Origin: an uncultured Pelagibacteraceae bacterium
GTDB lineage: Bacteria; Pseudomonadota; Alphaproteobacteria; Pelagibacterales; Pelagibacteraceae
Assembly (NCBI GenBank): GCA_902615435.1
Contig: CACMOZ010000005.1
Span: 51,005 to 115,004, forward strand
Length of the DNA: 64,000 nucleotides
Direction of reading: 5' to 3'
This document shows, in pieces, positions 1-9,284 of this stretch. How positions within the stretch are numbered: the stretch's first letter is position 1; every line of letters begins with the position of its first letter. A program made the translations under genes and the position numbers. The notes under the pieces are model-generated. The model was not told where the DNA came from and did no database searches. It saw nothing but the letters and a program-made list of their open reading frames with translations.

Positions 1-646
1 ATTCTTCTCTTTTTCTAAATAGATCAATTTTTTTCTCCAATTTGATTTGCTCTAAAAATTGCCTTTGTTTTTCAGCTCTTTCTTTTCTGAGCTCAGCCTG
101 TTCTAATTTTATAAATCGTTGTAAATCTAGTTTTCTTTCTTTTTCAAGTTTTTGCTCTTCTTTAAGCTCACTTCTTTTTGCCTCTAAAGCTAATTTTTCT
201 TTTTCTAGCAATCTTTTTTGAGCATCTTTTTTTTCTTGCTCCATAAGCTTTAGTTTTATTTTCTTTTGTTTTTCTCGCTCTTCTAGAATAATTTTTTTGA
301 TTCCTGAAACTTTATTGGAAATACCTGTAAAAAATTTCTGTAATGTTTGATCTAAATTTATATTAAATCTAAATATAGATTTAACTTTATCATTAAGTCT
401 TAATAAGCCTGAAATTATAGCTCTTGTTTTTTGAGGGTTTTTATTTGGTTTCTTTAATTTAAAATTTTTCTTTAATTTTACTTTTTTAGTTCTTCTTATT
501 TTTTTCCTTACTGGTTTTTTTGATTTTTTACTTTTTCGAATTTTCTTATTTTTTATTTTTTTTCTTCTTTTTCTAAGTCTCCGAATTGAGAATTTTTTTT
601 GTTTTTTTTTCTTAACCTTTGTAGGTTTTTTTTTCCTCTTTTTCAT
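1..646 (-). CDS. Lysine/arginine-rich, coiled-coil-like protein (C-terminus runs off window)
   Basis: Hand translation of complement from ATG at 644-646: MKKRKKKPTKVKKKKQKKFSIRRLRKRRKKIKNKKIRKSKKSKKPVRKKIRRTKK...; open to window edge; absent from ORF track because it has no stop in the window. Confidence 0.75.
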   Translation of the reverse strand, partial: MKKRKKKPTKVKKKKQKKFSIRRLRKRRKKIKNKKIRKSKKSKKPVRKKIRRTKKVKLKKNFKLKKPNKNPQKTRAIISGLLRLNDKVKSIFRFNINLDQTLQKFFTGISNKVSGIKKIILEEREKQKKIKLKLMEQEKKDAQKRLLEKEKLALEAKRSELKEEQKLEKERKLDLQRFIKLEQAELRKERAEKQRQFLEQIKLEKKIDLFRKREE

Positions 647-672
647 ACTGACTATTTATTAAATAGCACTTT

Positions 673-1878
673 TTATGAATATATATAGTCTCTTGTACGG
701 TGGGCTGATTGAAAATTCTTGACAATTTGTAATTGAAAAACAACTAGATCTCTATATCTAAAAGCTGCTGCACAACTTGCCATATAAAATTCCCACATTT
801 TTACAAATTTTTCATCAAATAAATCTTTCACTTCTTTTTTTCTTTCTAAAAATCGCTCTAACCAGCTTTCTAATGTTTTGTCGTAATGTCTTATTAACGT
901 TTCAGTGTCTGCAACAATTAAACCAGTTTTTTCAATCGGATTTATTATTTGACTGAAAGAGGGGCAAATACCTCCAGGAAATATATACTTTTGGATAAAT
1001 TTATTAGGAGCTGTTGGTTTATCTACTACTCCTATAGTGTGCAGTAAAAATATCCCGTTATCTTTCAGAAGTTTATTCATTGATTTAAAAAAGGTGTTAT
1101 AAAATTTTCTACCCACATGCTCAAACATTCCTACAGAAACAATTCGATCATATTTCCCCTTTACCTCTCTATAATCGATAAGCTCAAATTTTACTTGATT
1201 ATCTAAATTAATCTCTTTTGCTTTACGTTTACAATATTCTACTTGATTTTTACTTAAAGAAATTCCAGTTACTTCACATCCTTTTTGTCTAGCTATTTCA
1301 AAAGCCATGCCACCCCAGCCACAACCAACTTCTAAAATTTTTTGTCCTTCTTCTATATCTAGTTTTTTTATAATATGATCTATCTTGTTTTGTTGAGCTT
1401 CCTCTAAAGTTTTAGTGCCATTTTTCCAATATGCGCACGAATATAATCTATGAGTTTTGTCTAAAAAAATATCGTAAAGCTTTTCACCTCTAGCTCCACC
1501 AATATCATAATGATGTTCAACATTTTTTTTTGATTTACCTGGTAAATTAAAATTCGTTAATGTTCTCCATGTTTGGTATATTTTTTTTGTAATTAGACTT
1601 GTTGTTGAAATTTCACTTCGACCTAAATTTTTAATAAGTGCCATTAAAAAATCTTTCATCGATGCATTTTCTATTTCAATTTCATTTCTCATATATGCTT
1701 CTGGAAATTCAAGTTCTGGATCTAACAATAATTTCCAATTTAAGTTCTCTTTAAGTAATTTTAAAGTAATTGGTTTTTCAGTTGAAGGGTTTCCGCAAAT
1801 ATATTTTTGACCTTTTGCATCTATTAAAATTATTCCATTTTCTTTAAATATTTTTGTAAATATTCTAGCTAAAATCAT
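673..1878 (-). CDS. cfa: Cyclopropane-fatty-acyl-phospholipid synthase family SAM methyltransferase
   Basis: ILEVGCGWGGMAFEIA, VSVGMFEHVG, HHYDIG motifs of the CFA synthase family. Confidence 0.9.
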   Translation of the reverse strand: MILARIFTKIFKENGIILIDAKGQKYICGNPSTEKPITLKLLKENLNWKLLLDPELEFPEAYMRNEIEIENASMKDFLMALIKNLGRSEISTTSLITKKIYQTWRTLTNFNLPGKSKKNVEHHYDIGGARGEKLYDIFLDKTHRLYSCAYWKNGTKTLEEAQQNKIDHIIKKLDIEEGQKILEVGCGWGGMAFEIARQKGCEVTGISLSKNQVEYCKRKAKEINLDNQVKFELIDYREVKGKYDRIVSVGMFEHVGRKFYNTFFKSMNKLLKDNGIFLLHTIGVVDKPTAPNKFIQKYIFPGGICPSFSQIINPIEKTGLIVADTETLIRHYDKTLESWLERFLERKKEVKDLFDEKFVKMWEFYMASCAAAFRYRDLVVFQLQIVKNFQSAHRTRDYIYS

Positions 1879-1881
1879 AAT

Positions 1882-2766
1882 TTATGCAGCCAAATTTTTC
1901 TCTATCAAAAAATCCAACTTATTTAATTTATCTATTAATTCTTTTTGTTTTTCCTCAGATAATAAAACTAGAGGTGGTAAAATATTCTTAAATTTTTCAT
2001 CTTTTATTGACAAAAAACTGTGAAGAGCTGAAATCAAATTAAATTGATCGAACGTCTCTCTAACTTCAATTAATTTTTTATTTTTAGATTGTGAAACTTT
2101 ACTTTCAAAGTCATCAAATACTTTTCTAGCTAAAGAATGTGTAACATTAGTTACAGCTGATATACAACCAGAACAACCAAGTTCAAGGCCTTTTAAAAGT
2201 TTTGCCTCTGATCCTGGAAACATTAAAAAATTTGGCAACTTCAAACTTTCAAATAAATTATAACTAGAGTCTTTACATCCAATAATATTTTCTGGAAAAT
2301 CATTTACAAGCTTAGTCACTATTTCTGCTGAAAATTTGTAACCGCTTAGCTTTTCAAAATTATAAATTATAATTTTTACTTTAGGAATAGCCGTAATTAA
2401 TCTTGAATAGAAATCATAAACTCCTTCATCCGTATTCCCTTTGTAATATGCTGGTGGCATGATTAAAAACTCTCTAAAATCATATTCTATAGCATACCTA
2501 ATTAAATCAATATTTTCGTGTAAAGAGTTATTTCCGGTTCCTAAAAAAAATTGTTTTCTTAATTTATGGCTCGCAATTTTAGCTATGAGTTCTCTCTTTT
2601 CATTTGTTGAAATTAATTGGCTTTGACCTGTTGAGCCAAAAAAGAAAACTCCATGTAAGCCGCTTTGAATAGCTTCACTTGCATGATTAATTGTTGCATC
2701 AATATTGAGTGTCCTATCAGCATTTAGAATGCTTAATCCAGCTGCGTACACTCCTTTTTTAATCAT
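1882..2766 (-). CDS. Dihydrodipicolinate synthase / N-acetylneuraminate lyase family protein
   Basis: DapA-type TIM barrel motifs GSTGQSQLIS, IIYNF, IGCKDSS. Confidence 0.85.
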   Translation of the reverse strand: MIKKGVYAAGLSILNADRTLNIDATINHASEAIQSGLHGVFFFGSTGQSQLISTNEKRELIAKIASHKLRKQFFLGTGNNSLHENIDLIRYAIEYDFREFLIMPPAYYKGNTDEGVYDFYSRLITAIPKVKIIIYNFEKLSGYKFSAEIVTKLVNDFPENIIGCKDSSYNLFESLKLPNFLMFPGSEAKLLKGLELGCSGCISAVTNVTHSLARKVFDDFESKVSQSKNKKLIEVRETFDQFNLISALHSFLSIKDEKFKNILPPLVLLSEEKQKELIDKLNKLDFLIEKNLAA

Positions 2767-2813
2767 AATCTTACCTAAATTATTCTATTTAAGTTATATT
2801 ATTAAATTTAAAA

Positions 2814-3770
2814 ATGAAAGTTTTAGTAATTCAACCAAAAATTGGAATGGGAGATATGGTTATTTATTTGCCATATATTCATGCAATTTCAAAAAAATAT
2901 CAAAAACCTGTGTCAATTTTAGTGAAAGAAAATTCCCGAGCCAGTCAACTTTTAGCTGAAGATAAACATATTAAAGAAATTATAAAATTAGATCGAACTA
3001 ATGACAATTCTGGATCACACGACGGTCTTTCAGGATTCTTAAAATTAAGCGGAGATCTTAAATTAAAAAAGTTTGATAAAGTTTTTATTTTTAATAGCTC
3101 TTTGAGATATTTATTAATTTCTAAAATAGCTGGAATAAAAAATATCTCTCAATACCCATTATTTAGAAAAAAAGATAATATTGTTACATCTGCTAAAATT
3201 TTTACAGAAAATGAATTAGGAGAAATTGTCTCTACACAACCAGAGCTTATAGTTAACGATAATAAAGTAAATGAAGCTAAACAAAAATTTTCTAATGAAT
3301 TCAAACACATCTGTTTGGGTATATCCGCTAGCGGCCCAACAAAAAGATGGGATATTAAAAACTTTATAAAGCTTTGTATTAAAATAAATGCAAAAACTCC
3401 TTCAAAATTTTATTTAGCCGCGGGTAAAAATGATAATGGCTTAATTAATCAATTCCTTAACTCTGAACTTTCAAATAACTGTATTTCATTTAAGGACTTA
3501 AAAATAAGTGAAACGTTACCCATTATCAAAAATTGTAACCTTTATATTGGTAATGATACTGGCTGGTTACATATTTCATCAGCTTTAGATGTAAAATGTT
3601 TAGCCCTATTTATGGATAGTCCAGTTCAAGCTTATGGAAAATACTCAAAAAATATCAACCTAATAGTGCCTGAAGGTGAAACAGAGGAAACCACAACACA
3701 TAATACTTTAGGAGCGGATAAAATTTCGTTTGAAAAAGTTTTTGATGAGACAATAAAACTTTTAAGTTAA
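2814..3770 (+). CDS. Glycosyltransferase family 9 (heptosyltransferase-like)
   Basis: MKVLVIQPKIGMGDMVIYLP N-terminus; YIGNDTGWLHISSAL motif. Confidence 0.85.
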   Translation: MKVLVIQPKIGMGDMVIYLPYIHAISKKYQKPVSILVKENSRASQLLAEDKHIKEIIKLDRTNDNSGSHDGLSGFLKLSGDLKLKKFDKVFIFNSSLRYLLISKIAGIKNISQYPLFRKKDNIVTSAKIFTENELGEIVSTQPELIVNDNKVNEAKQKFSNEFKHICLGISASGPTKRWDIKNFIKLCIKINAKTPSKFYLAAGKNDNGLINQFLNSELSNNCISFKDLKISETLPIIKNCNLYIGNDTGWLHISSALDVKCLALFMDSPVQAYGKYSKNINLIVPEGETEETTTHNTLGADKISFEKVFDETIKLLS

Positions 3771-4276
3771 CTAAAATCAGTTTTAATTATTTTCTCTTTT
3801 GCTTCATTTACAAGTTGACTTAATCTTTCAGTTTTAACATCTCTATTCATATCCGGGTGAATCTTTTTTTGAAGTTGATTTGCAGCTTTAAGTACATCTT
3901 CTTTGGTGCAACCTCTCTTCAAGCCAAGAAGTTTATAAGCTTCATCGTTTGTTACACTTGATGATCCTTGAGTTTGGCCGAATTGTCCCTGAGAAAATCT
4001 TCCAGAATTTTTTAAAAATTGAATTAATCGCCACAGCTGAAACATTTGTAAGGCTGTAAAACCTTTTATCTTCAGTCCACTTAAAATTACAAATAGAAAA
4101 GGAAGCGAAAAGATATATTTTCCACCTATAGCTAAAAGTAAAGCTAAGATTAATGAAAAATAAACTGCAATTTTTTTAATAGTAGTTGCTATTTTTTTGG
4201 AACTAGTTCTAGCAAACCAATTCAAAAACAAATAAACAATGACAAAGATGATAATTCCTATTAGAAACAAATTCAT
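3767..4276 (-). CDS. Membrane-anchored protein with C-terminal J domain
   Basis: N-terminal TM segments; EAYKLLGLKRGCTKEDVLKAANQLQKKIHPDMN (J domain with HPD). Confidence 0.8.
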   Translation of the reverse strand: MNLFLIGIIIFVIVYLFLNWFARTSSKKIATTIKKIAVYFSLILALLLAIGGKYIFSLPFLFVILSGLKIKGFTALQMFQLWRLIQFLKNSGRFSQGQFGQTQGSSSVTNDEAYKLLGLKRGCTKEDVLKAANQLQKKIHPDMNRDVKTERLSQLVNEAKEKIIKTDFS

Positions 4277-4289
4277 ATAATTTTCAAAT

Positions 4290-6374
4290 ATGAGTATACC
4301 AAAACTTAAAAAAATTAAGAGTGAGAAAAAGTATCACGATCTAACCTTATCTGATGAATATGCTTGGGTTGATCAGCCCGATATCCTTGAGGTGTTAAAA
4401 GATGCTAATAAACTTAATCCTGAAGTAAAAGACTACATTAATGCTAATAATAAGATTACAGAAGATTATTTTAAAGGCATAAAAGATTTACAAAAAAACT
4501 TATTTCAAGAGATAAAATCTAAAATTAAATTAGACGACACCTCTCTTAAGTATAAAGATAAAAAATATTATTATTGGTCAAAGACTGAGGCCAAGGGAAA
4601 TTACGGTAAAAGAATAAGACAGTTAATTGACGGATCAAAACCAGAAGAAATTTATTTTGACGGTGACCTTGAAAAAAAGAATTATAGTTCTGAATATTTT
4701 GGTGTTGGTTCTGTAAGTATATCCCACTGTGATAATTTCATGGCTTACTCGCTGGATTTAAAAGGCTCTGAATACTATACAATTTATCTTAGAGATCTAA
4801 GATCTGGAAAAAATAAACCTGATGTAATTGAAAATACTAGTGGAGGAATAACATGGTCTTTAGATAGTAAAAGTTTTTTTTATTCTAAACTAGATAAATT
4901 TCACAGACCTAGACAAATTTTTAAACACATAATTGGCACTTCAATTAAAGATGATGAACTTATATTTGAAGAAAAAGATGAGACTTTTACTTGTGGTATT
5001 GGCTTAACATCTGATGAAAAATTTTTCATTATTTCTACCTCAGATCATATAACCACTGAAGATTATTTTTTCCCATCAAATGCTAATGAAATTAAACCCG
5101 TTTTATTTAAACAGCGTAAAAGAGATGTTAGGTATTCAATAGACTCCTGGAAAGGATATTTTTATGTTCATACAAACGAGGATGCTAGGGATTATAAAAT
5201 TCTTAGATGTAAAACAGACTCAATCGATAAATTAGAAGTTTTTATACCCTCAAAAAAAGAGACGGTTATTGGCAGTCTAGATTTTCTAGATAATTACATC
5301 ATACGAGGTGAAAAAACTGATGCAATTCCAAAATTATTGATAAGGAACATTAAAACTAATGAGGAAGAAGAAGTAAATATTTCTAATGAGGCTATAGGTG
5401 TTCCAGGCGCGTCTTTAATGCAGAAAGATACTAATACCACAACAATTAGAGTTCATTGGGAAAGTATGGCTACTCCTGGAAAAATTTATGAATACGATAT
5501 TGTAACAAAAGAAAAAAAATTAGTTAAAGAAACTGAAATTCCTTCGGGTCATGATCCTGATAAATATGTAGTTGAAAGAGTAAAAGCTAAGTCTCATGAC
5601 GGGCGAATGATACCAATAAGCTTGGTAAGATTAAAAGACTCAAAGCAAGATGGAAAATCAAAAATTCTACTCTATGCTTATGGTGCATATAAACATAGCA
5701 TTTCTCCGTCTTTTAGTGCTTCGAGATTTTGTCTTGTTGATAGAGGAATCACTTTTGCTATTGCCCATATAAGAGGTGGAGGCGACTTGGGAGACATTTG
5801 GCATCGAGAGGGGAAAAAAAAATTTAAGAAAAATACTTTTTTGGATTACATCGCCTGCGCTAATCACCTAATTGAACAACGATATACTTATAAAGGGGGT
5901 GTTTGTTTTTATGGAGGAAGTGCTGGAGGACTTACGGGCAGTGCTGTCGCTAATATGGCGCCTGATTTATTTTTTTCTATGTTACTTTTAGTTCCATTTG
6001 TAGATGTTATGACAACAATGCTTAACGAAAAGTTACCTTTAACTCCTGGAGAATGGGAGATGTGGGGAAACCCTATTAAGAGTAAAGAATATTTTGAATA
6101 TATTCTTTCTTACGCGCCATACAATAATCTTGAAAAAAAAGATTACCCTTCAATGTTAATTACAACATCTTTATTCGATAACCGTGTTCTTTATTCTGAG
6201 CCTGTAAAATATATTGCAAAACTTAGAGATGTAAAAACTGATAACAATACTCAATTACTAAAGTGTAAAATGGAAGCTGCAGGTCATGGTGGTATGAGTG
6301 GGAGAGATAATGCAATAACAGAATTAGCCGAAGAGTATTCTTTTATTTTAAAGACTGCAAAAATTTTAAACTAA
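4290..6374 (+). CDS. S9 family peptidase (oligopeptidase B / prolyl oligopeptidase)
   Basis: GGSAGG catalytic serine motif, AHIRGGGDLG, full-length beta-propeller plus hydrolase. Confidence 0.9.
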   Translation: MSIPKLKKIKSEKKYHDLTLSDEYAWVDQPDILEVLKDANKLNPEVKDYINANNKITEDYFKGIKDLQKNLFQEIKSKIKLDDTSLKYKDKKYYYWSKTEAKGNYGKRIRQLIDGSKPEEIYFDGDLEKKNYSSEYFGVGSVSISHCDNFMAYSLDLKGSEYYTIYLRDLRSGKNKPDVIENTSGGITWSLDSKSFFYSKLDKFHRPRQIFKHIIGTSIKDDELIFEEKDETFTCGIGLTSDEKFFIISTSDHITTEDYFFPSNANEIKPVLFKQRKRDVRYSIDSWKGYFYVHTNEDARDYKILRCKTDSIDKLEVFIPSKKETVIGSLDFLDNYIIRGEKTDAIPKLLIRNIKTNEEEEVNISNEAIGVPGASLMQKDTNTTTIRVHWESMATPGKIYEYDIVTKEKKLVKETEIPSGHDPDKYVVERVKAKSHDGRMIPISLVRLKDSKQDGKSKILLYAYGAYKHSISPSFSASRFCLVDRGITFAIAHIRGGGDLGDIWHREGKKKFKKNTFLDYIACANHLIEQRYTYKGGVCFYGGSAGGLTGSAVANMAPDLFFSMLLLVPFVDVMTTMLNEKLPLTPGEWEMWGNPIKSKEYFEYILSYAPYNNLEKKDYPSMLITTSLFDNRVLYSEPVKYIAKLRDVKTDNNTQLLKCKMEAAGHGGMSGRDNAITELAEEYSFILKTAKILN

Positions 6375-6378
6375 AGAC

Positions 6379-6410
6379 CTTGAAAATTTAAAATCAATTA
6401 CCATATCTAA
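6379..6410 (+). promoter_or_regulatory. Candidate sigma32 (RpoH) promoter of hsp20
   Basis: CTTGAAA (6379-6385) - N15 - CCATATCTA (6401-6409), resembling heat-shock promoter consensus. Confidence 0.6.
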
Positions 6411-6460
6411 ATTGTTGGTCGCCGACTGGGGCCAATGATTAACCTTGCTAACAAAGGAGG
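6411..6460 (+). ncRNA. Candidate ROSE-like RNA thermometer in hsp20 5' UTR
   Basis: Hairpin 1 ATTGTTGG (6411-6418)/CCAATGAT (6432-6439); hairpin 2 CCTTGCT-AACAA-AGGAGG (6443-6460) pairs a UUGCU anti-SD with the Shine-Dalgarno, leaving a bulged G. Confidence 0.6.
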
Positions 6461-6464
6461 ATAT

Positions 6465-6908
6465 ATGACAAGTAAGGATCTATCGATCTTTAATTCACTT
6501 AGACCTTTTAGCATTGGATTCGACGATATGTTTGATCAATTTGAATCAATGTTAGGTAATGGCAGTCTTGCTGTACATAGCAATTATCCGCCATACAACA
6601 TCCGAAAAGCAGGCAAAGATAAGTATGCTATTGAAGTAGCAGTTGCTGGCTTTAATAAAGACGATGTTGAAGTTGAATATGAAGACAATCTTTTAACAGT
6701 GAAAACAAAAGAAGTTAAAAGATCAGAAGAAAAAGATGGTGACGAAGTTATTCATCGAGGAATTTCGCAAAGATCTTTTGCAAGATCATTTACAATTGCA
6801 GATGATGTAAAAGTAAATGGTGCTGAATTAAAAGATGGTTTGCTTACTATTTCTTGTGAAAAAATCATACCTGAAATAAAGAAAAAAAGACTTATTGAAA
6901 TTAAATAA
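6465..6908 (+). CDS. Small heat shock protein Hsp20 (start revised from ORF track 6435)
   Basis: Alpha-crystallin domain; ATG at 6465 preceded by AGGAGG at 6455-6460; 6435 start lies inside the leader hairpin. Confidence 0.9.
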   Translation: MTSKDLSIFNSLRPFSIGFDDMFDQFESMLGNGSLAVHSNYPPYNIRKAGKDKYAIEVAVAGFNKDDVEVEYEDNLLTVKTKEVKRSEEKDGDEVIHRGISQRSFARSFTIADDVKVNGAELKDGLLTISCEKIIPEIKKKRLIEIK

Positions 6909-6915
6909 GTTTACC

Positions 6916-6945
6916 TTACTTGCGGAGTTTATACTCCGCGAGTAA
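6916..6945. terminator. Hairpin terminator between convergent genes
   Basis: TTACTTGCGGAGT-TTAT-ACTCCGCGAGTAA, 13-bp stem with one G-U. Confidence 0.6.
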
Positions 6946-6946
6946 C

Positions 6947-7255
6947 TTAAAAACAGTTTTTACTGCTAAAACCAACTACAATATTTTTAGAATTTACTTC
7001 AAATTTACGTTCACACTTTATCTTATATTTTTCTGTAAAATAAACATAATTTCTATTTCTGGTTTTTAAAAATTCAACTTTATCAGGTTGTCCATAAAAA
7101 TTTTTGAGTTCTTCCTCTGATTTATTTAACCATTTGCTTAATTCTTTTTTCTCTAACTCTGTTGTTTGATCAATTTTGTCAGTAACCGTTTGACAAGCTG
7201 AAACGATAATAAAAATTACTAATGATGAAATATATATTTTAACTTTTTTTAACAT
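6947..7255 (-). CDS. Small lipoprotein, function unknown
   Basis: Signal peptide with lipobox-like VSAC; YGQPDKVEFLKTRNRNYVYFTEKYKIKCERKF resembles SmpA/OmlA-type small lipoproteins. Confidence 0.65.
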   Translation of the reverse strand: MLKKVKIYISSLVIFIIVSACQTVTDKIDQTTELEKKELSKWLNKSEEELKNFYGQPDKVEFLKTRNRNYVYFTEKYKIKCERKFEVNSKNIVVGFSSKNCF

Positions 7256-7318
7256 TTAAAGATTCTATACCTAAAACTTATAAACAGAAATATTGAGTAT
7301 AGGTTGTATAATTGTCAA

Positions 7319-7390
7319 ATGGCCCAAATTAATCAAGATTTTGAAATAGATATAGAGTATTTAACATCAACAGGAGGTTTTAGATGTTGA
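7319..7390 (+). CDS. Short upstream ORF (23 aa) overlapping the permease start
   Basis: ATG..TGA MAQINQDFEIDIEYLTSTGGFRC*; its TGA (7388-7390) lies just inside the permease start region (ATG 7384-7386). Confidence 0.3.
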   Translation: MAQINQDFEIDIEYLTSTGGFRC

Positions 7391-8694
7391 ATAAATATTT
7401 TGAATATAAAAAACACAAAACAAATTTTAGAACTGAAGTAATCGCTGGAGTAACAACTTTCCTTACAATGGCTTACATTATGTTCTTAAATCCTTTTATT
7501 CTTTCTGGTGAATTCGCTGGAACAGAAAAAGGTTTTTTTGACTTTGGAGCGGTATTCACTGCAACAATTTTAGCGACCGCCGTAGCTTGTTTTATCATGG
7601 CATTTCATGGAAAAACTTGGCCGGTAGGATTAGCGCCAGGAATGGGTATCAACGCATTTGTTGCCTATGGCGTTGTTGCTGGACAAGGTTATACACCCCA
7701 AGCAGCATTAGGTGCTGTTCTTGTTGCTGGAGTAATCTTCTTAGCAATTTCATTAACACCGATCAGGGCGTGGTTAATAAACTCTATTCCAAAAAGTTTA
7801 AAACTTGGAATTGGAGCTGGTATTGGATTATTCTTAGCAATTATCGGTTTGGAGATTATGGGAGTAGTTGGTGATCATCCTGTAACATTAGTTACATTAG
7901 GTGATATTAAAAATCCTTTAGTGCTTCTAGCATGTGCAACTTTCGTTTTCATGATTGTTCTAGAGAAAATGAAAGTAAAAGGAAATATTATAATAGGTAT
8001 TTTACTTTTTAGTATCATTGCATGGGCAACAGGTTTAGCTAAATTTAATGGGGTGGTGGGATCAATTCCTCCAATGACTTACTTATTTGAGTTTGATCTT
8101 AAAGCTGCATTCACTGCTGGTATGGCTTCAATTGTTTTCACTTTATTATTTATCGACTTTTTTGATACAGCTGGAACATTAACTTCAGTAGCTAATGTTG
8201 CAGGAAAAGTTGATAGAAAAGGTAAAGTGCAAGACATAGATAAGGCAATGCTATCAGACAGTGTTGGAACAGTTGCAGGAGCTATGATGGGTACAACGAC
8301 TGTAACAAGTTATGTAGAGTCTGGTTCAGGTGTAAAAGCTGGCGGAAGAACAGGAATGACTTCTTTAGTTATTGGTGTTTTATTCTTAGCTTGTTTATTC
8401 TTTGCTCCTTTAGCAACAAGCTTACCAAAAGAAATAGATGGAGCGGCCTTATTATACGTGGCTATTTTATTCGTAAGAAATATTACCGATATAGAATGGA
8501 ACGATATAGCTGAGTCTGGTCCTGCTGTGCTTGCTATGATTGTTATGCCACTTACTTATAGTATTAGTAATGGTATTGCTTTAGCTTTCATCGCTTATGC
8601 ATTAATTAGAATTTTTACTGGTAAATTTGGAAAAACTTCTCCTGCAATTTGGGTAATTGCAGCAGCTAGTGTTTTAAGCTTTTACGTAGGTTAA
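7384..8694 (+). CDS. NCS2/AzgA-type purine (hypoxanthine/guanine) permease
   Basis: RTEVIAGVTTFLTMAYIMFLNP, GMGINAFVAYGVV, GTTTVTSYVESGSGVKAGGRTGMTS. Confidence 0.92.
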   Translation: MLNKYFEYKKHKTNFRTEVIAGVTTFLTMAYIMFLNPFILSGEFAGTEKGFFDFGAVFTATILATAVACFIMAFHGKTWPVGLAPGMGINAFVAYGVVAGQGYTPQAALGAVLVAGVIFLAISLTPIRAWLINSIPKSLKLGIGAGIGLFLAIIGLEIMGVVGDHPVTLVTLGDIKNPLVLLACATFVFMIVLEKMKVKGNIIIGILLFSIIAWATGLAKFNGVVGSIPPMTYLFEFDLKAAFTAGMASIVFTLLFIDFFDTAGTLTSVANVAGKVDRKGKVQDIDKAMLSDSVGTVAGAMMGTTTVTSYVESGSGVKAGGRTGMTSLVIGVLFLACLFFAPLATSLPKEIDGAALLYVAILFVRNITDIEWNDIAESGPAVLAMIVMPLTYSISNGIALAFIAYALIRIFTGKFGKTSPAIWVIAAASVLSFYVG

Positions 8695-8701
8695 TGATTT
8701 T

Positions 8702-8723
8702 AGGGCCGGTTAAAACTGGCCCT
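8702..8723. terminator. Bidirectional hairpin terminator
   Basis: AGGGCCGGT-TAAA-ACTGGCCCT between convergent genes. Confidence 0.6.
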
Positions 8724-9251
8724 TTAACTTCTTCGATGTTTTCTGATTAAATCTTCTACTCTAACTTCTTCATAATGCTCAAATGGTTGGACTATCCAAG
8801 GATTACTATCTAATTTTTGAGCACAATAATCAGGTTCAAATGTAGAGTCTTTCTTTTTCCAAAGTACAGCTGTCTTTATTGACTGAATATTTCCCTGTAA
8901 TGGAGGATATTTTTTAAGCCAATCAATACTTTTATTTAACGTAACTCCTGTGTCAGATAAATCATCACACAATAGAATATTTCCTTTCATTTCTTGGACT
9001 GTCGAACTCATTTCTCGAGAGAAAACTAACTCACCTTGTTGATCTTCGGTTCCTTTTCCCGAATAAGACTCTACAGCTAAATAAGCACATTTAAGTTTAA
9101 ATACTCTGCTTAGCACGTCTATTATAGGAGCTCCCCCTCTCATAATACCGATTAACATGTCAGGTTTAAATCCACTTTGATGAATTTGTATTGCAAGTTT
9201 TTCTACGATTAGATTATACTCTTTCCAATCAATGATAAGTTTATCTGCCAT
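8724..9251 (-). CDS. Purine phosphoribosyltransferase (Gpt/XPRT-like)
   Basis: PRPP-binding motif ILLCDDLSDTGVT; GIMRGGAPI. Confidence 0.85.
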   Translation of the reverse strand: MADKLIIDWKEYNLIVEKLAIQIHQSGFKPDMLIGIMRGGAPIIDVLSRVFKLKCAYLAVESYSGKGTEDQQGELVFSREMSSTVQEMKGNILLCDDLSDTGVTLNKSIDWLKKYPPLQGNIQSIKTAVLWKKKDSTFEPDYCAQKLDSNPWIVQPFEHYEEVRVEDLIRKHRRS

Positions 9252-9284
9252 GAAAAAAGTTAGTTTATTTTTAAGGAGTTGTAA

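Noticed and set aside
2705-2959. 84-aa plus-strand ORF
   Set aside because: Overlaps dapA-like start and is out of frame with the well-supported GT9 gene; no family features
5667-5867. 66-aa minus ORF
   Set aside because: Antisense within S9 peptidase; low-complexity composition
7256-7383. Purine riboswitch upstream of the purine permease
   Set aside because: No recognisable purine-riboswitch core sequence; short uORF is the only structure I can support
7587-7874. 95-aa ORF in alternative frame
   Set aside because: Lies inside the purine permease; codon shadow
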